Shown one piece after another: positions 15,369-23,604 of a DNA stretch of 64,000 bases. The notes below the pieces were generated by a model. That model was not told the origin of the DNA. It did no database searches and saw only the letters and a list, made by a program, of their open reading frames with translations. Source of the DNA: Lachnospiraceae bacterium (lineage in GTDB: Bacteria; Bacillota; Clostridia; Lachnospirales; Lachnospiraceae). Position numbers and translations under genes: made by a program. The stretch spans positions 170,653 through 234,652 of the forward strand of contig JAMPFQ010000003.1 in the NCBI GenBank assembly GCA_023664345.1, given 5' to 3'. The stretch's first letter is position 1, and each line of letters opens with the position of its first letter.

Positions 15369-16451
15369 CTACCTGTACATTTCACTCTGTGCCCGGATCA
15401 GATCCTGATCTTCAAAGTAATCGATCTTCATGGCGCTCTTCACCTCGGAAAGGGTCTGCGCAGCCACCTCTCTCGCTGCATCACTGCCTTTTTTCAACAC
15501 ATCGTATATGGCGGGAATATCTTTCTCCAGTTCTTTCCTGCGGTTACGGATAGGCTCCAGCGTCTCCTGCATGATATTGTTCAGGAATTTCTTTACTTTC
15601 ACGTCTCCCAGCCCTCCGCGCACATAGTGCGCTTTCAGTTCATCCAGGTTCGGATACTCAGGCAGATACCTCTCAAAATGCTCCGGCCTGCAGAAAGCAT
15701 CCAGATACGTAAACACCGTATTACCCTCCAGATGTCCGGGATCGCTCACCTGCAGGTGCTGGGGATCCGTGTACATGCTCATGACCTTGGTGCGCACCTC
15801 ATCCGCACTGTCAGCCAGATAGATGCAGTTCCCAAGGGACTTGCTCATCTTCGCCTTTCCGTCAATGCCGGGCAGCCGCTTGCAGGCCTCGTTTTCCGGC
15901 AGCAGCGCCGCAGGCTCCACCAGAACGGGCGCGTATACTGTGTTGAATTTATGCACGATCTCCCTTGTCTGCTCGATCATGGGCAGCTGATCGTCGCCCA
16001 CGGGCACGGTGGTCGCCTTAAATGCCGTGATATCGGAAGCCTGGCTGATGGGATAGGTGAAAAAGCCCACCGGTATGCTGGCCTCGAAATTGCGCATCTG
16101 TATCTCGCTTTTTACCGTAGGGTTCCTCTGCAGTCTGGCCACAGTGACAAGATCCATATAATAAAAGGTCAGCTCACAAAGTTCGGATATCTGGGACTGT
16201 ATGAACAGAACGGACTTCGCCGGATCCAGGCCGCAGGACATATAATCCAATGCCACTTCGATGATATTCTGCCTCACTTTTTCCGGATTTTCGATATTAT
16301 CCGTCAATGCCTGCGCATCGGCGATCATGATATATGTCTTCTTATATTCTCCCGAATCCTGTAATTCCACTCTCCGGCGCAGAGAGCCCACATAATGCCC
16401 CACATGCAGCCGTCCTGTAGGTCTGTCCCCTGTTAAGATTATCTTATCCAT
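15369..16451 (-). CDS. trpS: tryptophan--tRNA ligase
   Basis: A 360-residue class I aminoacyl-tRNA synthetase. The HIGH motif appears as HVGH at residues 16-19 after TGDRPTGRL, and the KMSKS loop as KMSKSLGN in mid-protein; [15 protein letters not shown] is the typical ATP/Trp site region. It charges tRNA-Trp in the cytoplasm. Ribosome binding site AAAGGAG. No T-box leader precedes it: only about 130 bases separate it from the divergent PqqD/HPr-kinase-like gene. Confidence 0.96.
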   Translation of the reverse strand: MDKIILTGDRPTGRLHVGHYVGSLRRRVELQDSGEYKKTYIMIADAQALTDNIENPEKVRQNIIEVALDYMSCGLDPAKSVLFIQSQISELCELTFYYMDLVTVARLQRNPTVKSEIQMRNFEASIPVGFFTYPISQASDITAFKATTVPVGDDQLPMIEQTREIVHKFNTVYAPVLVEPAALLPENEACKRLPGIDGKAKMSKSLGNCIYLADSADEVRTKVMSMYTDPQHLQVSDPGHLEGNTVFTYLDAFCRPEHFERYLPEYPNLDELKAHYVRGGLGDVKVKKFLNNIMQETLEPIRNRRKELEKDIPAIYDVLKKGSDAAREVAAQTLSEVKSAMKIDYFEDQDLIRAQSEMYR

Positions 16452-16478
16452 TTTTTTACTCCTTTATCATCCTGTTCA

Positions 16479-16536
16479 TTGACAGCAAAAACTTCACCCG
16501 TCTATTGTAGCATTTTCTTTGAGAGAATGCTATAAT
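16479..16536 (+). promoter_or_regulatory. divergent promoter region with a dyad over the -10 area
   Basis: On the plus strand TTGACA (16479-16484) and TATTGT (16503-16508) are 18 bases apart; a second TATAAT is at 16531-16536. A 7-bp dyad TAGCATT/AATGCTA (16508-16514 with 16526-16532) lies between them and could be an operator for the downstream PqqD/HPr-kinase-like gene or for trpS. Confidence 0.4.
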
Positions 16537-16582
16537 AATCTTATGTTTGGACGAAACAGTATTGCACATAAGGATGGGGAAC

Positions 16583-17893
16583 ATGCGGCGAAGCAATGAT
16601 TTTTCACTTTTTTATATAGCGGACGTGCCTTATCTGCTGCCTTTCGGACAGGGCATAGCGGATTTAAGGAGGGGCATCCAGATCAATGATACCGGAGCGT
16701 ATCTCTGGACGCTTTTGGCGGAAGAGCGCTCGGAGGACGAACTGCTCTCCCTCTGCACCGCACATTATGAAACCCCTGATCCTCAGCTGCCGCAATTGAA
16801 ATCTGACCTGCTGCAGTTTCTCCATATGCTGGATATTTTCGGGATGCTGGATTGGTCTGATGACCTGGCCCGTTCCAATGCCAAATCTGATCCCTCCAGT
16901 CATGATACCGGAAATATCTCCCTTTCGGACACCGATAACGGCCTCGCTTCCCCCGACGGCACAGGCGCACAGGGCAGTCCGGGAACTGCTCCCGTCCATT
17001 CTGCCGCTGTAAGGCGTTATCTGTCCATCGGCGGCCTTATGCTTCTGCTCCGTGGATCCGCCGAGGCATTTTCGCAGGAATTTGACGCTTTCGAGATCTT
17101 TCCGGAACCTGATCCGGCTGGCATCCCTGCATCAGGCGATGCCGTTCACGTTGACCAGACGGTCATCGTCACAGAACTTGCGCCCGAAGTCCGCCCCGAA
17201 AGCAAAACCTTGCTGCAAAATCACGAACTGACTGTTATGGAAAGCGATCTGCAATATATCTTCCTGTTTCCTGCATCGCCGGGGATCCGGGAAGCACGGC
17301 TGACAAAGGACGGGACGGATGCACGTTATCATTGCTGCCCACCCTATACCGAGAGCCTGCGGCATGACTTATTCCACGCCATCAGACTTTCCTTTTTATA
17401 CCTTGCGCAGTTACATGATATGGTCGTGCTGCACTCCGCCTCCCTGCTCTACCGGGACAGGGCATGGCTTTTTTCCGGGCACTCCGGCGCCGGGAAATCC
17501 ACCCATACTAATCTTTGGAAAGAACTCTATGATGTCGCCCTGATCAACGGTGACTTAAACCTGCTGTCCATGGACAACGGACAGCCTCTGGTCCATGGGT
17601 TGCCCTGGTGCGGGACTTCGGGAATCGCTGATACCCATTCCTATCCTTTGGGCGGCATTTTCTTTGTCAAAAAAGCGCCACAGAACCATATCGACGCTCT
17701 TGACGCAAGCCGCGCCCAGCTTCTTGTCGCCCAGCGGCTGATCTCTCCAAGCTGGACGGAAGCTCTGTTACAGAAAAATCTGTGCTTTGTGGCAGAACTT
17801 GCCCCGCATATCCTGATCTGCCGTCTGCACTGCACCAAAGGACCGGAAGCCGCCAAGACGGCGAAGCAGGCGATCGATGACTATCTGGCCTAG
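16583..17893 (+). CDS. PqqD-like (RiPP recognition) domain fused to an HPr-kinase/PEPCK-like P-loop domain
   Basis: A 436-residue protein. Residues about 1-95 have the PqqD/RRE pattern (PYLLPFGQGIADLRRGIQIN, then TGAYLWTLL and DELLSLC). A Ser/Asp/Gly-rich linker (about 100-140) follows. The C-terminal half (about 260-436) contains the kinase-like P-loop FSGHSGAGKSTHTNLW, followed by INGDLNLL and HGLPWCGTSG, the layout of HPr kinase/PEPCK-type proteins found in lasso-peptide and other RiPP clusters. PqqD domains bind precursor leaders, and relatives of the kinase domain phosphorylate precursors, so a leader-binding kinase is inferred for the three small proteins nearby. Start set by AAGGA. Ends overlapping the exporter gene by 4 bases. 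Confidence 0.8.
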   Translation: MRRSNDFSLFYIADVPYLLPFGQGIADLRRGIQINDTGAYLWTLLAEERSEDELLSLCTAHYETPDPQLPQLKSDLLQFLHMLDIFGMLDWSDDLARSNAKSDPSSHDTGNISLSDTDNGLASPDGTGAQGSPGTAPVHSAAVRRYLSIGGLMLLLRGSAEAFSQEFDAFEIFPEPDPAGIPASGDAVHVDQTVIVTELAPEVRPESKTLLQNHELTVMESDLQYIFLFPASPGIREARLTKDGTDARYHCCPPYTESLRHDLFHAIRLSFLYLAQLHDMVVLHSASLLYRDRAWLFSGHSGAGKSTHTNLWKELYDVALINGDLNLLSMDNGQPLVHGLPWCGTSGIADTHSYPLGGIFFVKKAPQNHIDALDASRAQLLVAQRLISPSWTEALLQKNLCFVAELAPHILICRLHCTKGPEAAKTAKQAIDDYLA

Positions 17894-19671
17894 AATCCCC
17901 TCACCATCTCCTCTATCTCCGCATCATCCAGGACGACACACTTCTTATCCCGGATAGCGTATACCCGCGTACAGGCCTCCAGCACCGTAGGCCTGTGAGT
18001 GGTGACGATACAGGTCCTGGGATAACTGTCCTGCATGATATTCCGAAGCACTTTCCTCTCCGTTGCAACGTCAAGGGCGGAAGTGGCTTCATCGAGAAGG
18101 AGCAGCGGAGACTTTCGGAGGATTGCCCGGGCAATGGAGAGACGCTGGGCCTGTCCTTCCGAGAAGCCGCCGCCCCTCTCCTTGATTTCACTGTCGATCC
18201 CGTTTGGCAGTTTCTCCACAAAATCCCATGCGCACGCCAGTTTCAGCGCCTCTATGATCTCCTCGTCCGTGGCATCCTGCTTTACATTCCGCATATTTTC
18301 CGCTATCGTACCCGAAAACATGGTGTTGCCCTGAGGGACATAGGAGAATAATCTTCTGGTGGAAGGGGTCAGGGGGATCTTCTCCGTTCCTGCTTCCCCT
18401 TCTTTTCCGCCGCCGCAAACGACCGCCAGTCCCCCCTGCGTCCGCATAAGGGACAATATCAAGCGAATCAGGGTGGTTTTCCCCTCACCGGAAGGTCCTA
18501 CCAAAGCTACAATTTCATGGGGATAAGCCTCCAGTGAGGCGTGGGAAAATACCTGTGTCCCGGTCATATAGCCATAATCCATATCCGATACCTGCAGACC
18601 AATTCCCTGATTTCTATATTTATCCAAAAAGACATTCACTTCATCATTCTGGCTGTAATCTTCCCTGGGCATCTCCACAATGTCCATCAGCCTCCCGGCG
18701 GAGGTAGTCAGACTGATTGCAGAAGGAATCAGGGAAGTCAGATTATGCAGCGTGCCTGTCAATGTCCCTGACAAACTTAGAAACATGGTCATGGAACCAT
18801 AGCTGATGGCTCCGCTCCAGACACGATAAATTCCCCATCCATACGCGGCGTAAGATACCATCATCCCCACCGTGGACAGTAACAGCGAAGTTCCCATGGA
18901 CATCCTCTGAAAGCTTAAACGCATGCCAATATATTCTTTCTGATATGATTTCAGTTTTTCCACGTAGAGATGTATCAGATCAAAAGCTTTAATTGTCTGG
19001 ATGTTGGAAAAAGTTTCCTGGTTAAATCCCGACATTTTCGCACCCATCGCTGCACTTTTTTTGTTGTTGTTCACCATACGGTTCATGAGGGTTCTGGACA
19101 GAATCAGACTGACAGGCATACCCAGAAAAGCAAAAACCGCAAAGGATGCGTCATGATATACAACCATGGCAAAAGAACTGATAAAACGGAACACATAGAT
19201 GATCATATTAGGTATAAAACTCAATACGCCAGTGGATATGGTTGAAGCATCAGATCCCCATCTGGTCAGCAGATCGCCGGTATGATAGTTGGTGAGGGAT
19301 TCCCAGTCCGTTACCAGGATTTTGGAAAAAATATCGGATTTTATTTCCGCATCCACTTTCATGCTCAAATAACTGGAAGCATAACCCGATACCTGGGACA
19401 GGAAGGTATTTCCCACCCCCAATCCTATCATGATGCAAAATGTCTGAATCACCATCCCGGTCTGATGTCCCGTAATAATATCAACAAGATCTCTGGAAAT
19501 GAGACTGGAAAGTAATGATACCACCGTTGAAACCATTCCCAAAAATGTATAAAAAATCATAACTAACCAGTATTTTCTCACATACTGATAAATCCACTTC
19601 GTCTGTATCCACATTTCCTGGAGACGACCTGCTTTAATACGGCCAATAATGAAAAGCATTTTCTCTTTCAT
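17890..19671 (-). CDS. ABC exporter, fused permease-ATPase (half transporter)
   Basis: A 593-residue type IV exporter: membrane domain with six helices (about 20-320) and C-terminal ATPase with Walker A GPSGEGKTTL, a signature of the form FSEGQAQRLS (glutamate replacing the usual Gly), Walker B LLLLDEATSALD and a switch histidine in TTHRP. It lacks an N-terminal C39 peptidase domain. The start at 19671 (MKEKMLFIIG) has AAGGA upstream and gives the normal family length; 32 more codons are open upstream but have no ribosome binding site. Lies behind three leader-bearing small genes on the same strand and is the likely exporter of their products. Confidence 0.85.
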   Translation of the reverse strand: MKEKMLFIIGRIKAGRLQEMWIQTKWIYQYVRKYWLVMIFYTFLGMVSTVVSLLSSLISRDLVDIITGHQTGMVIQTFCIMIGLGVGNTFLSQVSGYASSYLSMKVDAEIKSDIFSKILVTDWESLTNYHTGDLLTRWGSDASTISTGVLSFIPNMIIYVFRFISSFAMVVYHDASFAVFAFLGMPVSLILSRTLMNRMVNNNKKSAAMGAKMSGFNQETFSNIQTIKAFDLIHLYVEKLKSYQKEYIGMRLSFQRMSMGTSLLLSTVGMMVSYAAYGWGIYRVWSGAISYGSMTMFLSLSGTLTGTLHNLTSLIPSAISLTTSAGRLMDIVEMPREDYSQNDEVNVFLDKYRNQGIGLQVSDMDYGYMTGTQVFSHASLEAYPHEIVALVGPSGEGKTTLIRLILSLMRTQGGLAVVCGGGKEGEAGTEKIPLTPSTRRLFSYVPQGNTMFSGTIAENMRNVKQDATDEEIIEALKLACAWDFVEKLPNGIDSEIKERGGGFSEGQAQRLSIARAILRKSPLLLLDEATSALDVATERKVLRNIMQDSYPRTCIVTTHRPTVLEACTRVYAIRDKKCVVLDDAEIEEMVRGF

Positions 19672-19781
19672 GCCTGTAAATTCCTTCCATGGCAGAAATA
19701 CCTGGTTTGATATCCCGGAACAATTTATCTTCTCGAACACAATAAATGTTTCAAAGAGCAGACCCATAAATGCAGCTACTG

Positions 19782-19818
19782 AAAAACCCTACAGAATTCA
19801 AGCGAATCCTGTAGGGTT
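19782..19818 (-). terminator. intrinsic terminator between the third small leader gene and the exporter
   Basis: Fifteen-base stem AACCCTACAG... with ...CTGTAGGGTT (19785-19799 and 19804-19818, loop AAGC) followed on the minus strand by TTTTTC. It separates the small gene ending at 19841 from the exporter, so the exporter is expressed by read-through or from an unseen promoter. Confidence 0.85.
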
Positions 19819-19840
19819 CAACGCTTACTGTTTTCGTAAC

Positions 19841-20251
19841 TTAATGCTGCCCACAATCATGGTTGCAAATCAGCTGCGCACCGCTGACATCCAAACCTGC
19901 ATCCGACTCAACAATCACATCGCCCAGACCGATATTATCATAATCATTATTATGATAACTATAGTCAATACTTATGGATGCAGTGCCATCACCGCCAGCC
20001 AGTGATCCATTAGAACTCTTGTATGTAACAGCCTGATTAAAATACAGAATCAACGTCTGCTTTCCACTGTGATGACTGTCGCCGGCCGCATGAATTGCAT
20101 CCACCTGAATACGATAATCTCCTCTGCCTGTTTCCGGCTCCTGGTGAATACGAGTTGTTACCGTATAACAGTCGCCACCCGCACCACTGGCAGCATACAC
20201 ACTTTCAGCCAATTCTTCATTGATAAGGACAATCGGTTTTTCATATTTCAT
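19841..20251 (-). CDS. leader-bearing small secreted protein/RiPP-like precursor, copy 1
   Basis: A 136-residue protein starting MKYEKPIVLINEELAESVYA and continuing ASGAGG. This N-terminal leader is shared with the next two genes. The remainder is hydrophilic with beta-strand periodicity (IQVDAIHAAG, LILYFNQAVTYK, ASISIDYSYH), Gly/Asn/Asp-rich turns and three cysteines (one after the leader, two near the C terminus). No hydrophobic signal peptide. The start at 20251 has GGGGGA seven bases upstream. A leader ending in AASG followed by GAGGD resembles the small-residue cleavage sites of peptide leaders; the exporter is next in line. Confidence 0.75.
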   Translation of the reverse strand: MKYEKPIVLINEELAESVYAASGAGGDCYTVTTRIHQEPETGRGDYRIQVDAIHAAGDSHHSGKQTLILYFNQAVTYKSSNGSLAGGDGTASISIDYSYHNNDYDNIGLGDVIVESDAGLDVSGAQLICNHDCGQH

Positions 20252-20331
20252 TTTTGATTCCCCCATTTCCACACTGCCAAATACCACAAAAACTGCCTTT
20301 GTTGTACTTTTGCAACTTAAGAAATCTGCTT

Positions 20332-20697
20332 TTAATATGCCAGGCCATTCTCATCGTTTACCATATGATCCTCAGCAAATCCCTCACTCTCCCATGTAGG
20401 CATCCGCTTGCCATTGTCCACATCATAGCTGGTAGCTCCGTCCAGATACGCCTGGTCAATCTGTAACCCGCAACCTTCCTCACGATATGCCGGGCATCCT
20501 ATACAACCATAATGTTCCTTTACAGTGTTATTCCACCCGCCCTGATAATGCTGGTAAATCCCAGCCATATACTTGCTGTCACAGCCGGGTCTGCCATTGC
20601 TGCCATCTGAATTACTGATGACTGCGCCGCTGGCAGCATACACTCCTTCCGCCAATTCCTCATTCGCCAATACTATCGGCTTTTCATAGCTGCTCAT
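20332..20697 (-). CDS. leader-bearing small secreted protein/RiPP-like precursor, copy 2
   Basis: A 121-residue protein beginning MSSYEKPIVLANEELAEGVY then AASGA, the same leader as its neighbours. The cargo differs from copies 1 and 3: it contains four cysteines (PGCD, YGCIGC, EEGCG), several Gly/Tyr-rich turns and an acidic C terminus. Start at 20697 is set by GGAGG eight bases upstream; a longer frame exists but lacks a site. It has its own strong promoter at 20759-20787, and copy 1 follows after 80 bases without an evident terminator, so copies 2 and 1 are probably one transcript. Confidence 0.75.
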   Translation of the reverse strand: MSSYEKPIVLANEELAEGVYAASGAVISNSDGSNGRPGCDSKYMAGIYQHYQGGWNNTVKEHYGCIGCPAYREEGCGLQIDQAYLDGATSYDVDNGKRMPTWESEGFAEDHMVNDENGLAY

Positions 20698-20758
20698 TGC
20701 TATACCTCCCATCTCCAAATACATTATAACAGTAAATATACCCACATCTACTATAATT

Positions 20759-20787
20759 ACTATAATACAATTTTATTGTAACGTCAA
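20759..20787 (-). promoter_or_regulatory. promoter of leader genes 2 and 1
   Basis: TTGACG (20782-20787) and TATAGT (20759-20764) on the minus strand, 17-base spacer, in an AT-rich stretch 60 bases before the start of copy 2. Confidence 0.75.
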
Positions 20788-20844
20788 TATAAAAGGCTTT
20801 TTGCTCTTTAATTCAATCTATTCAGAAAATTCATATAAACTGTC

Positions 20845-20890
20845 AAAAAAAGCGAAGACGAGTACGGAAAAGAAACCCATACCCATCTTC
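20845..20890 (-). terminator. intrinsic terminator of leader gene 3
   Basis: A 14-bp stem including G-U pairs (20854-20867 with 20877-20890) followed on the minus strand by seven U residues. Lies 44 bases behind the copy 3 stop. Confidence 0.85.
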
Positions 20891-20933
20891 TCAATGTAAA
20901 TAACCTGATAATTCCAGGCATTTGCTTACAATA

Positions 20934-21347
20934 TTACATATGATGCTTTGTGACAATCGACGTATATCTCAAATCGGTCGCACCCTCTCCGCTGATCCAG
21001 ACACCCTCATAAGAACAGCCCGAATCAGAAGGAATAACGCTTGCTTTCTCCACAATAACCTTATTGCCGGAAATAGTACCATTGATACCATTATCCAACT
21101 TTACGGTAGCGGGCAGATCCGCAGCAAAAGTAATCTCCACATAAATATTGTTCCAGTTTTCCTCTGCGATATGTGTACGGCTTGCATCCTGAACGATTTC
21201 AAAATACAGCCAGTATCTTCCGCCACTGTTCGGAGTTTCACGGATATTCTGAATCTCAAAACAATCACATGCCGCCACACTGCCGGAAGCCGCGTAAACG
21301 CCTTCAGACATTCCCATATCCAAGATCTGAGGTTTTTCGTAGCCCAT
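20934..21347 (-). CDS. leader-bearing small secreted protein/RiPP-like precursor, copy 3
   Basis: A 137-residue protein starting MGYEKPQILDMGMSEGVYAA then SGSVAAC. It shares YEKP, the acidic residue and VYAASG with the two genes downstream. The cargo resembles that of copy 1 in length and in strand pattern (YWLYFEIVQ, NIYVEITFAADL, ATVKLDNGINGTISG) and looks like a small beta-sandwich, perhaps of the carbohydrate-binding-module kind; this is inference. Three cysteines. Very strong ribosome binding site AAGGAGGGG. Own promoter at 21398-21426 and own terminator, so it is a separate transcript. Confidence 0.75.
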   Translation of the reverse strand: MGYEKPQILDMGMSEGVYAASGSVAACDCFEIQNIRETPNSGGRYWLYFEIVQDASRTHIAEENWNNIYVEITFAADLPATVKLDNGINGTISGNKVIVEKASVIPSDSGCSYEGVWISGEGATDLRYTSIVTKHHM

Positions 21348-21397
21348 AAGTTTCCCCTCCTTTCTGGTGACATTCCAATAGTTACCTGTCTGACTTT

Positions 21398-21426
21398 ATT
21401 ATACGTTGTATGACTGGAAAAAGCAA
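21398..21426 (-). promoter_or_regulatory. promoter of leader gene 3
   Basis: TTGCTT (21421-21426) and TATAAT (21398-21403) on the minus strand with a 17-base spacer, 50 bases before the start codon. Confidence 0.7.
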
Positions 21427-21458
21427 ATATAAAAACATAATAATTTCCATTTTTATAC

Positions 21459-21498
21459 AAAAAGAGCCCGAAACACCCTACTTCAAGGTTTCCGGACT
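21459..21498 (-). terminator. intrinsic terminator of the tRNA pair
   Basis: Stem AGTCCGGAAAC with GTTTCGGGCT (one bulge) followed by TTTTTG on the minus strand, 10 bases after tRNA-Met. Confidence 0.8.
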
Positions 21499-21507
21499 TC
21501 TTTCAAA

Positions 21508-21581
21508 TAGCGAGAGGGGGATTTGAACCCTCGACACCACGGGTATGAACCGTGTGCTCTAGCCAACTGAGCTATCTCGCC
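21508..21581 (-). tRNA. tRNA-Met (anticodon CAT), elongator type
   Basis: A 74-base cloverleaf on the minus strand: acceptor GGCGAGA with TCTCGCT plus discriminator A (G1-U72 as in other elongator tRNA-Met genes), TA at 8-9, D arm AGCTCAGTTGGCTAGAGC, anticodon loop TTCATAC, and T arm GGGTTCAAATCCC. The 3' CCA is not encoded. Confidence 0.95.
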
Positions 21582-21585
21582 AAAA

Positions 21586-21658
21586 TGGAAGTTATAGGGC
21601 TCGAACCTATGACCCTCTGCTTGTAAGGCAGATGCTCTCCCAGCTGAGCTAAACTTCC
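21586..21658 (-). tRNA. tRNA-Val (anticodon TAC)
   Basis: A 73-base cloverleaf on the minus strand: acceptor GGAAGTT/AACTTCC plus A, D arm GCTCAGCTGGGAGAGC, anticodon stem CTGCC/GGCAG-type around loop CTTACAA, and T arm TAGGTTCGAGCCCTA. CCA not encoded. Four bases separate it from tRNA-Met. Confidence 0.95.
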
Positions 21659-21701
21659 ATTCTGTCGGCTGCCAGCCGTCACAACCACAACCGACTTGTT
21701 T

Positions 21702-21730
21702 AGTATACAATGGACGGGTATATTTGTCAA
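21702..21730 (-). promoter_or_regulatory. promoter of the tRNA-Val/tRNA-Met operon
   Basis: Consensus TTGACA (21725-21730) and TATACT (21702-21707), 17-base spacer, minus strand, in the gap between argS and tRNA-Val. Confidence 0.85.
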
Positions 21731-21746
21731 CAACTTTTTTCAGTGA

Positions 21747-23513
21747 TCACATCCTCTCCGGCGCGGAGAATCCCAGCACATCTATGCAGGCCTCCAGCAC
21801 GGCCCTGGTCAGATTAAGCAGCGCGATCAGTCCGGTGCGCCTGATCTCGTCCTCCTCGCCCAGGATCCTGGTCTCATGATAAAAGTGGTTGAACGCATTG
21901 GCAAGGTCATAGATATACGCGCACACCTTATGGGGCGCGATCTCCTCCGCGGCGTTCTGCATCATGGCATTGAATCCGGCAAGTTCCATCATCAGCGCTT
22001 TTTCCGACTCATTGCCCGCCTCCCGGAGCACAGCCTTTTCCACCTCACCGCCCTGCTCCCGGTATTTGCCCAGGATGGACTTGATGCGCACGATGGTATA
22101 GAGGATGTAAGGGCCCGTGTCCCCCTCAAAAGAGGTAAACCGGTCAATATCAAACACATAATCCTTGGATGCCTGATTGGACAGGTCTCCGTATTTGAGT
22201 GCTGCTACCGCGACGATATCCGCCACTTTCTCCGCTTCCTCCAGGGGCATTTCACGGCCCTCTTTGATCTTCCGGAGCATCTCTTCCCTCGTATCCCGGA
22301 TCAGGTTCTCCAGACGCATCACGCCGCCGTCCCTGGTCTTAAAGGGCTTGCCGTCGCTTCCGTTCATGGTGCCGAATCCCACAAACTTCAGTTCCGTCTC
22401 GGGATCCACCAGCTTCGTCTTCCTTGCGCAGCGGAATACCTGTTCAAAATACAGATCCTGACGCTTGTCCACCACATAGATGATCTGGTCAGGCCGATAC
22501 AGCCTCATGCGCTCCATGATGGTTGCCAGGTCTGTTGTATTATACAGGGAAGCGCCGTCTGATTTTAAGATCATGCAGGGCGGGATCTCCCTGGTGTCCG
22601 TCTCCTCTTTCACATCCACCACCAGGGCTCCCTCGCTGATATACGCATAGCCATTATCTTTCATATAAGCGACCAGTTCCGGGATCAGTTCGTGGACGTC
22701 GCTCTCCCCTTTCCAAAGGTCAAACTCCACATTCAGGCTGCCGTAATTTTTTTTCAGGTCCGCTACGGACACGTCCATCATATGCCTCCAGAGGGCGCGA
22801 TATCCCCTGTTCCCGTTCTGCAGTTTGAAAGTCGCTTCCATGGCGCGGGCCTTGTAGGCGGGGTCTTCCTTGGATCTCGCACTGGCGGCGGGATAGATCT
22901 CTTCCAGTTCAGAAATGGTAAAGGGTGGCTCCTTGGGATACTCTCCCTGATAGTCCTCATCAAAATACACCATTGCGGGATCACGATCCTGCAGTCCGGT
23001 GATGATCAGTCCCATCTGCAGCCCCCAGTCCCCCAAGTGCACGTCGCCGATCACTTCATTTCCCGCATAACGACAGATCCTCTTGATGCTCTCCCCGATC
23101 ACCGCCGAACGGATGTGACCCACATGAAGGGGTTTCGCCACGTTCGCACCGCCATAATCGATGATGATCTTTTTGGAAACAGCGGCTTTCTCCAGTCCAA
23201 ACTTCTCGGCTGCCGCCATCTCTTTTATATACTCCAGCAGAAAGCCTTCCGCGATCTTCAGGTTCAGGAAGCCGGGAGCCACTGCCGCCGCCTCTTTGAA
23301 CACTCTGCTGTCCGCCAGCTTCTCCGCCACCTCATTGGCAATCATGATCGGCGCTTTGTGGTACTGCTTTGCCCCCGCCATGGCGCCGTTGCACTGGTAC
23401 TCGCAAAGATCCGGGCGGTTGGACACGGTGACTTTCCCCAGAGTCCGGTCATAGCCCGCGGCCTCAAATGCCCGCGCTATTTCTTCTGATAACAGATCCA
23501 ATAATTTTTTCAT
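21747..23513 (-). CDS. argS: arginine--tRNA ligase
   Basis: A 588-residue class I synthetase. N-terminal Add-1 domain (about 1-110), HIGH motif as HVGHIRSAV after VAKPL, catalytic Rossmann domain with the Arg/ATP loops, and the helical anticodon-binding DALR domain at the end (ALLNLTRAVL). The KMSK loop is degenerate (KPFKTRDGG), as in most ArgRS. The start at 23513 follows GGGAGG; 22 extra codons are open upstream but belong to the leader. Cytoplasmic, charges tRNA-Arg. Upstream lies a structured repeat rather than a T-box. Confidence 0.96.
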   Translation of the reverse strand: MKKLLDLLSEEIARAFEAAGYDRTLGKVTVSNRPDLCEYQCNGAMAGAKQYHKAPIMIANEVAEKLADSRVFKEAAAVAPGFLNLKIAEGFLLEYIKEMAAAEKFGLEKAAVSKKIIIDYGGANVAKPLHVGHIRSAVIGESIKRICRYAGNEVIGDVHLGDWGLQMGLIITGLQDRDPAMVYFDEDYQGEYPKEPPFTISELEEIYPAASARSKEDPAYKARAMEATFKLQNGNRGYRALWRHMMDVSVADLKKNYGSLNVEFDLWKGESDVHELIPELVAYMKDNGYAYISEGALVVDVKEETDTREIPPCMILKSDGASLYNTTDLATIMERMRLYRPDQIIYVVDKRQDLYFEQVFRCARKTKLVDPETELKFVGFGTMNGSDGKPFKTRDGGVMRLENLIRDTREEMLRKIKEGREMPLEEAEKVADIVAVAALKYGDLSNQASKDYVFDIDRFTSFEGDTGPYILYTIVRIKSILGKYREQGGEVEKAVLREAGNESEKALMMELAGFNAMMQNAAEEIAPHKVCAYIYDLANAFNHFYHETRILGEEDEIRRTGLIALLNLTRAVLEACIDVLGFSAPERM

Positions 23514-23604
23514 AAAAGCCTCCCGTAAAAGTTTCGCTCCTCCATCATATACCGACGGCCAGTGACCGCCGGCCGCCATGCATGCTGGTTTGAATCTTGT
23601 GTCA

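Noticed and set aside
16583-21347. Lasso peptide or lanthipeptide cluster
   Set aside because: No asparagine-synthetase-like cyclase, transglutaminase-like leader protease, LanM/LanB or radical SAM gene is present between trpS and the tRNA genes, and the small proteins are too long for lasso precursors.
21483-21710. 75-residue frame over the tRNA genes
   Set aside because: The sequence is fully explained by tRNA-Met and tRNA-Val.
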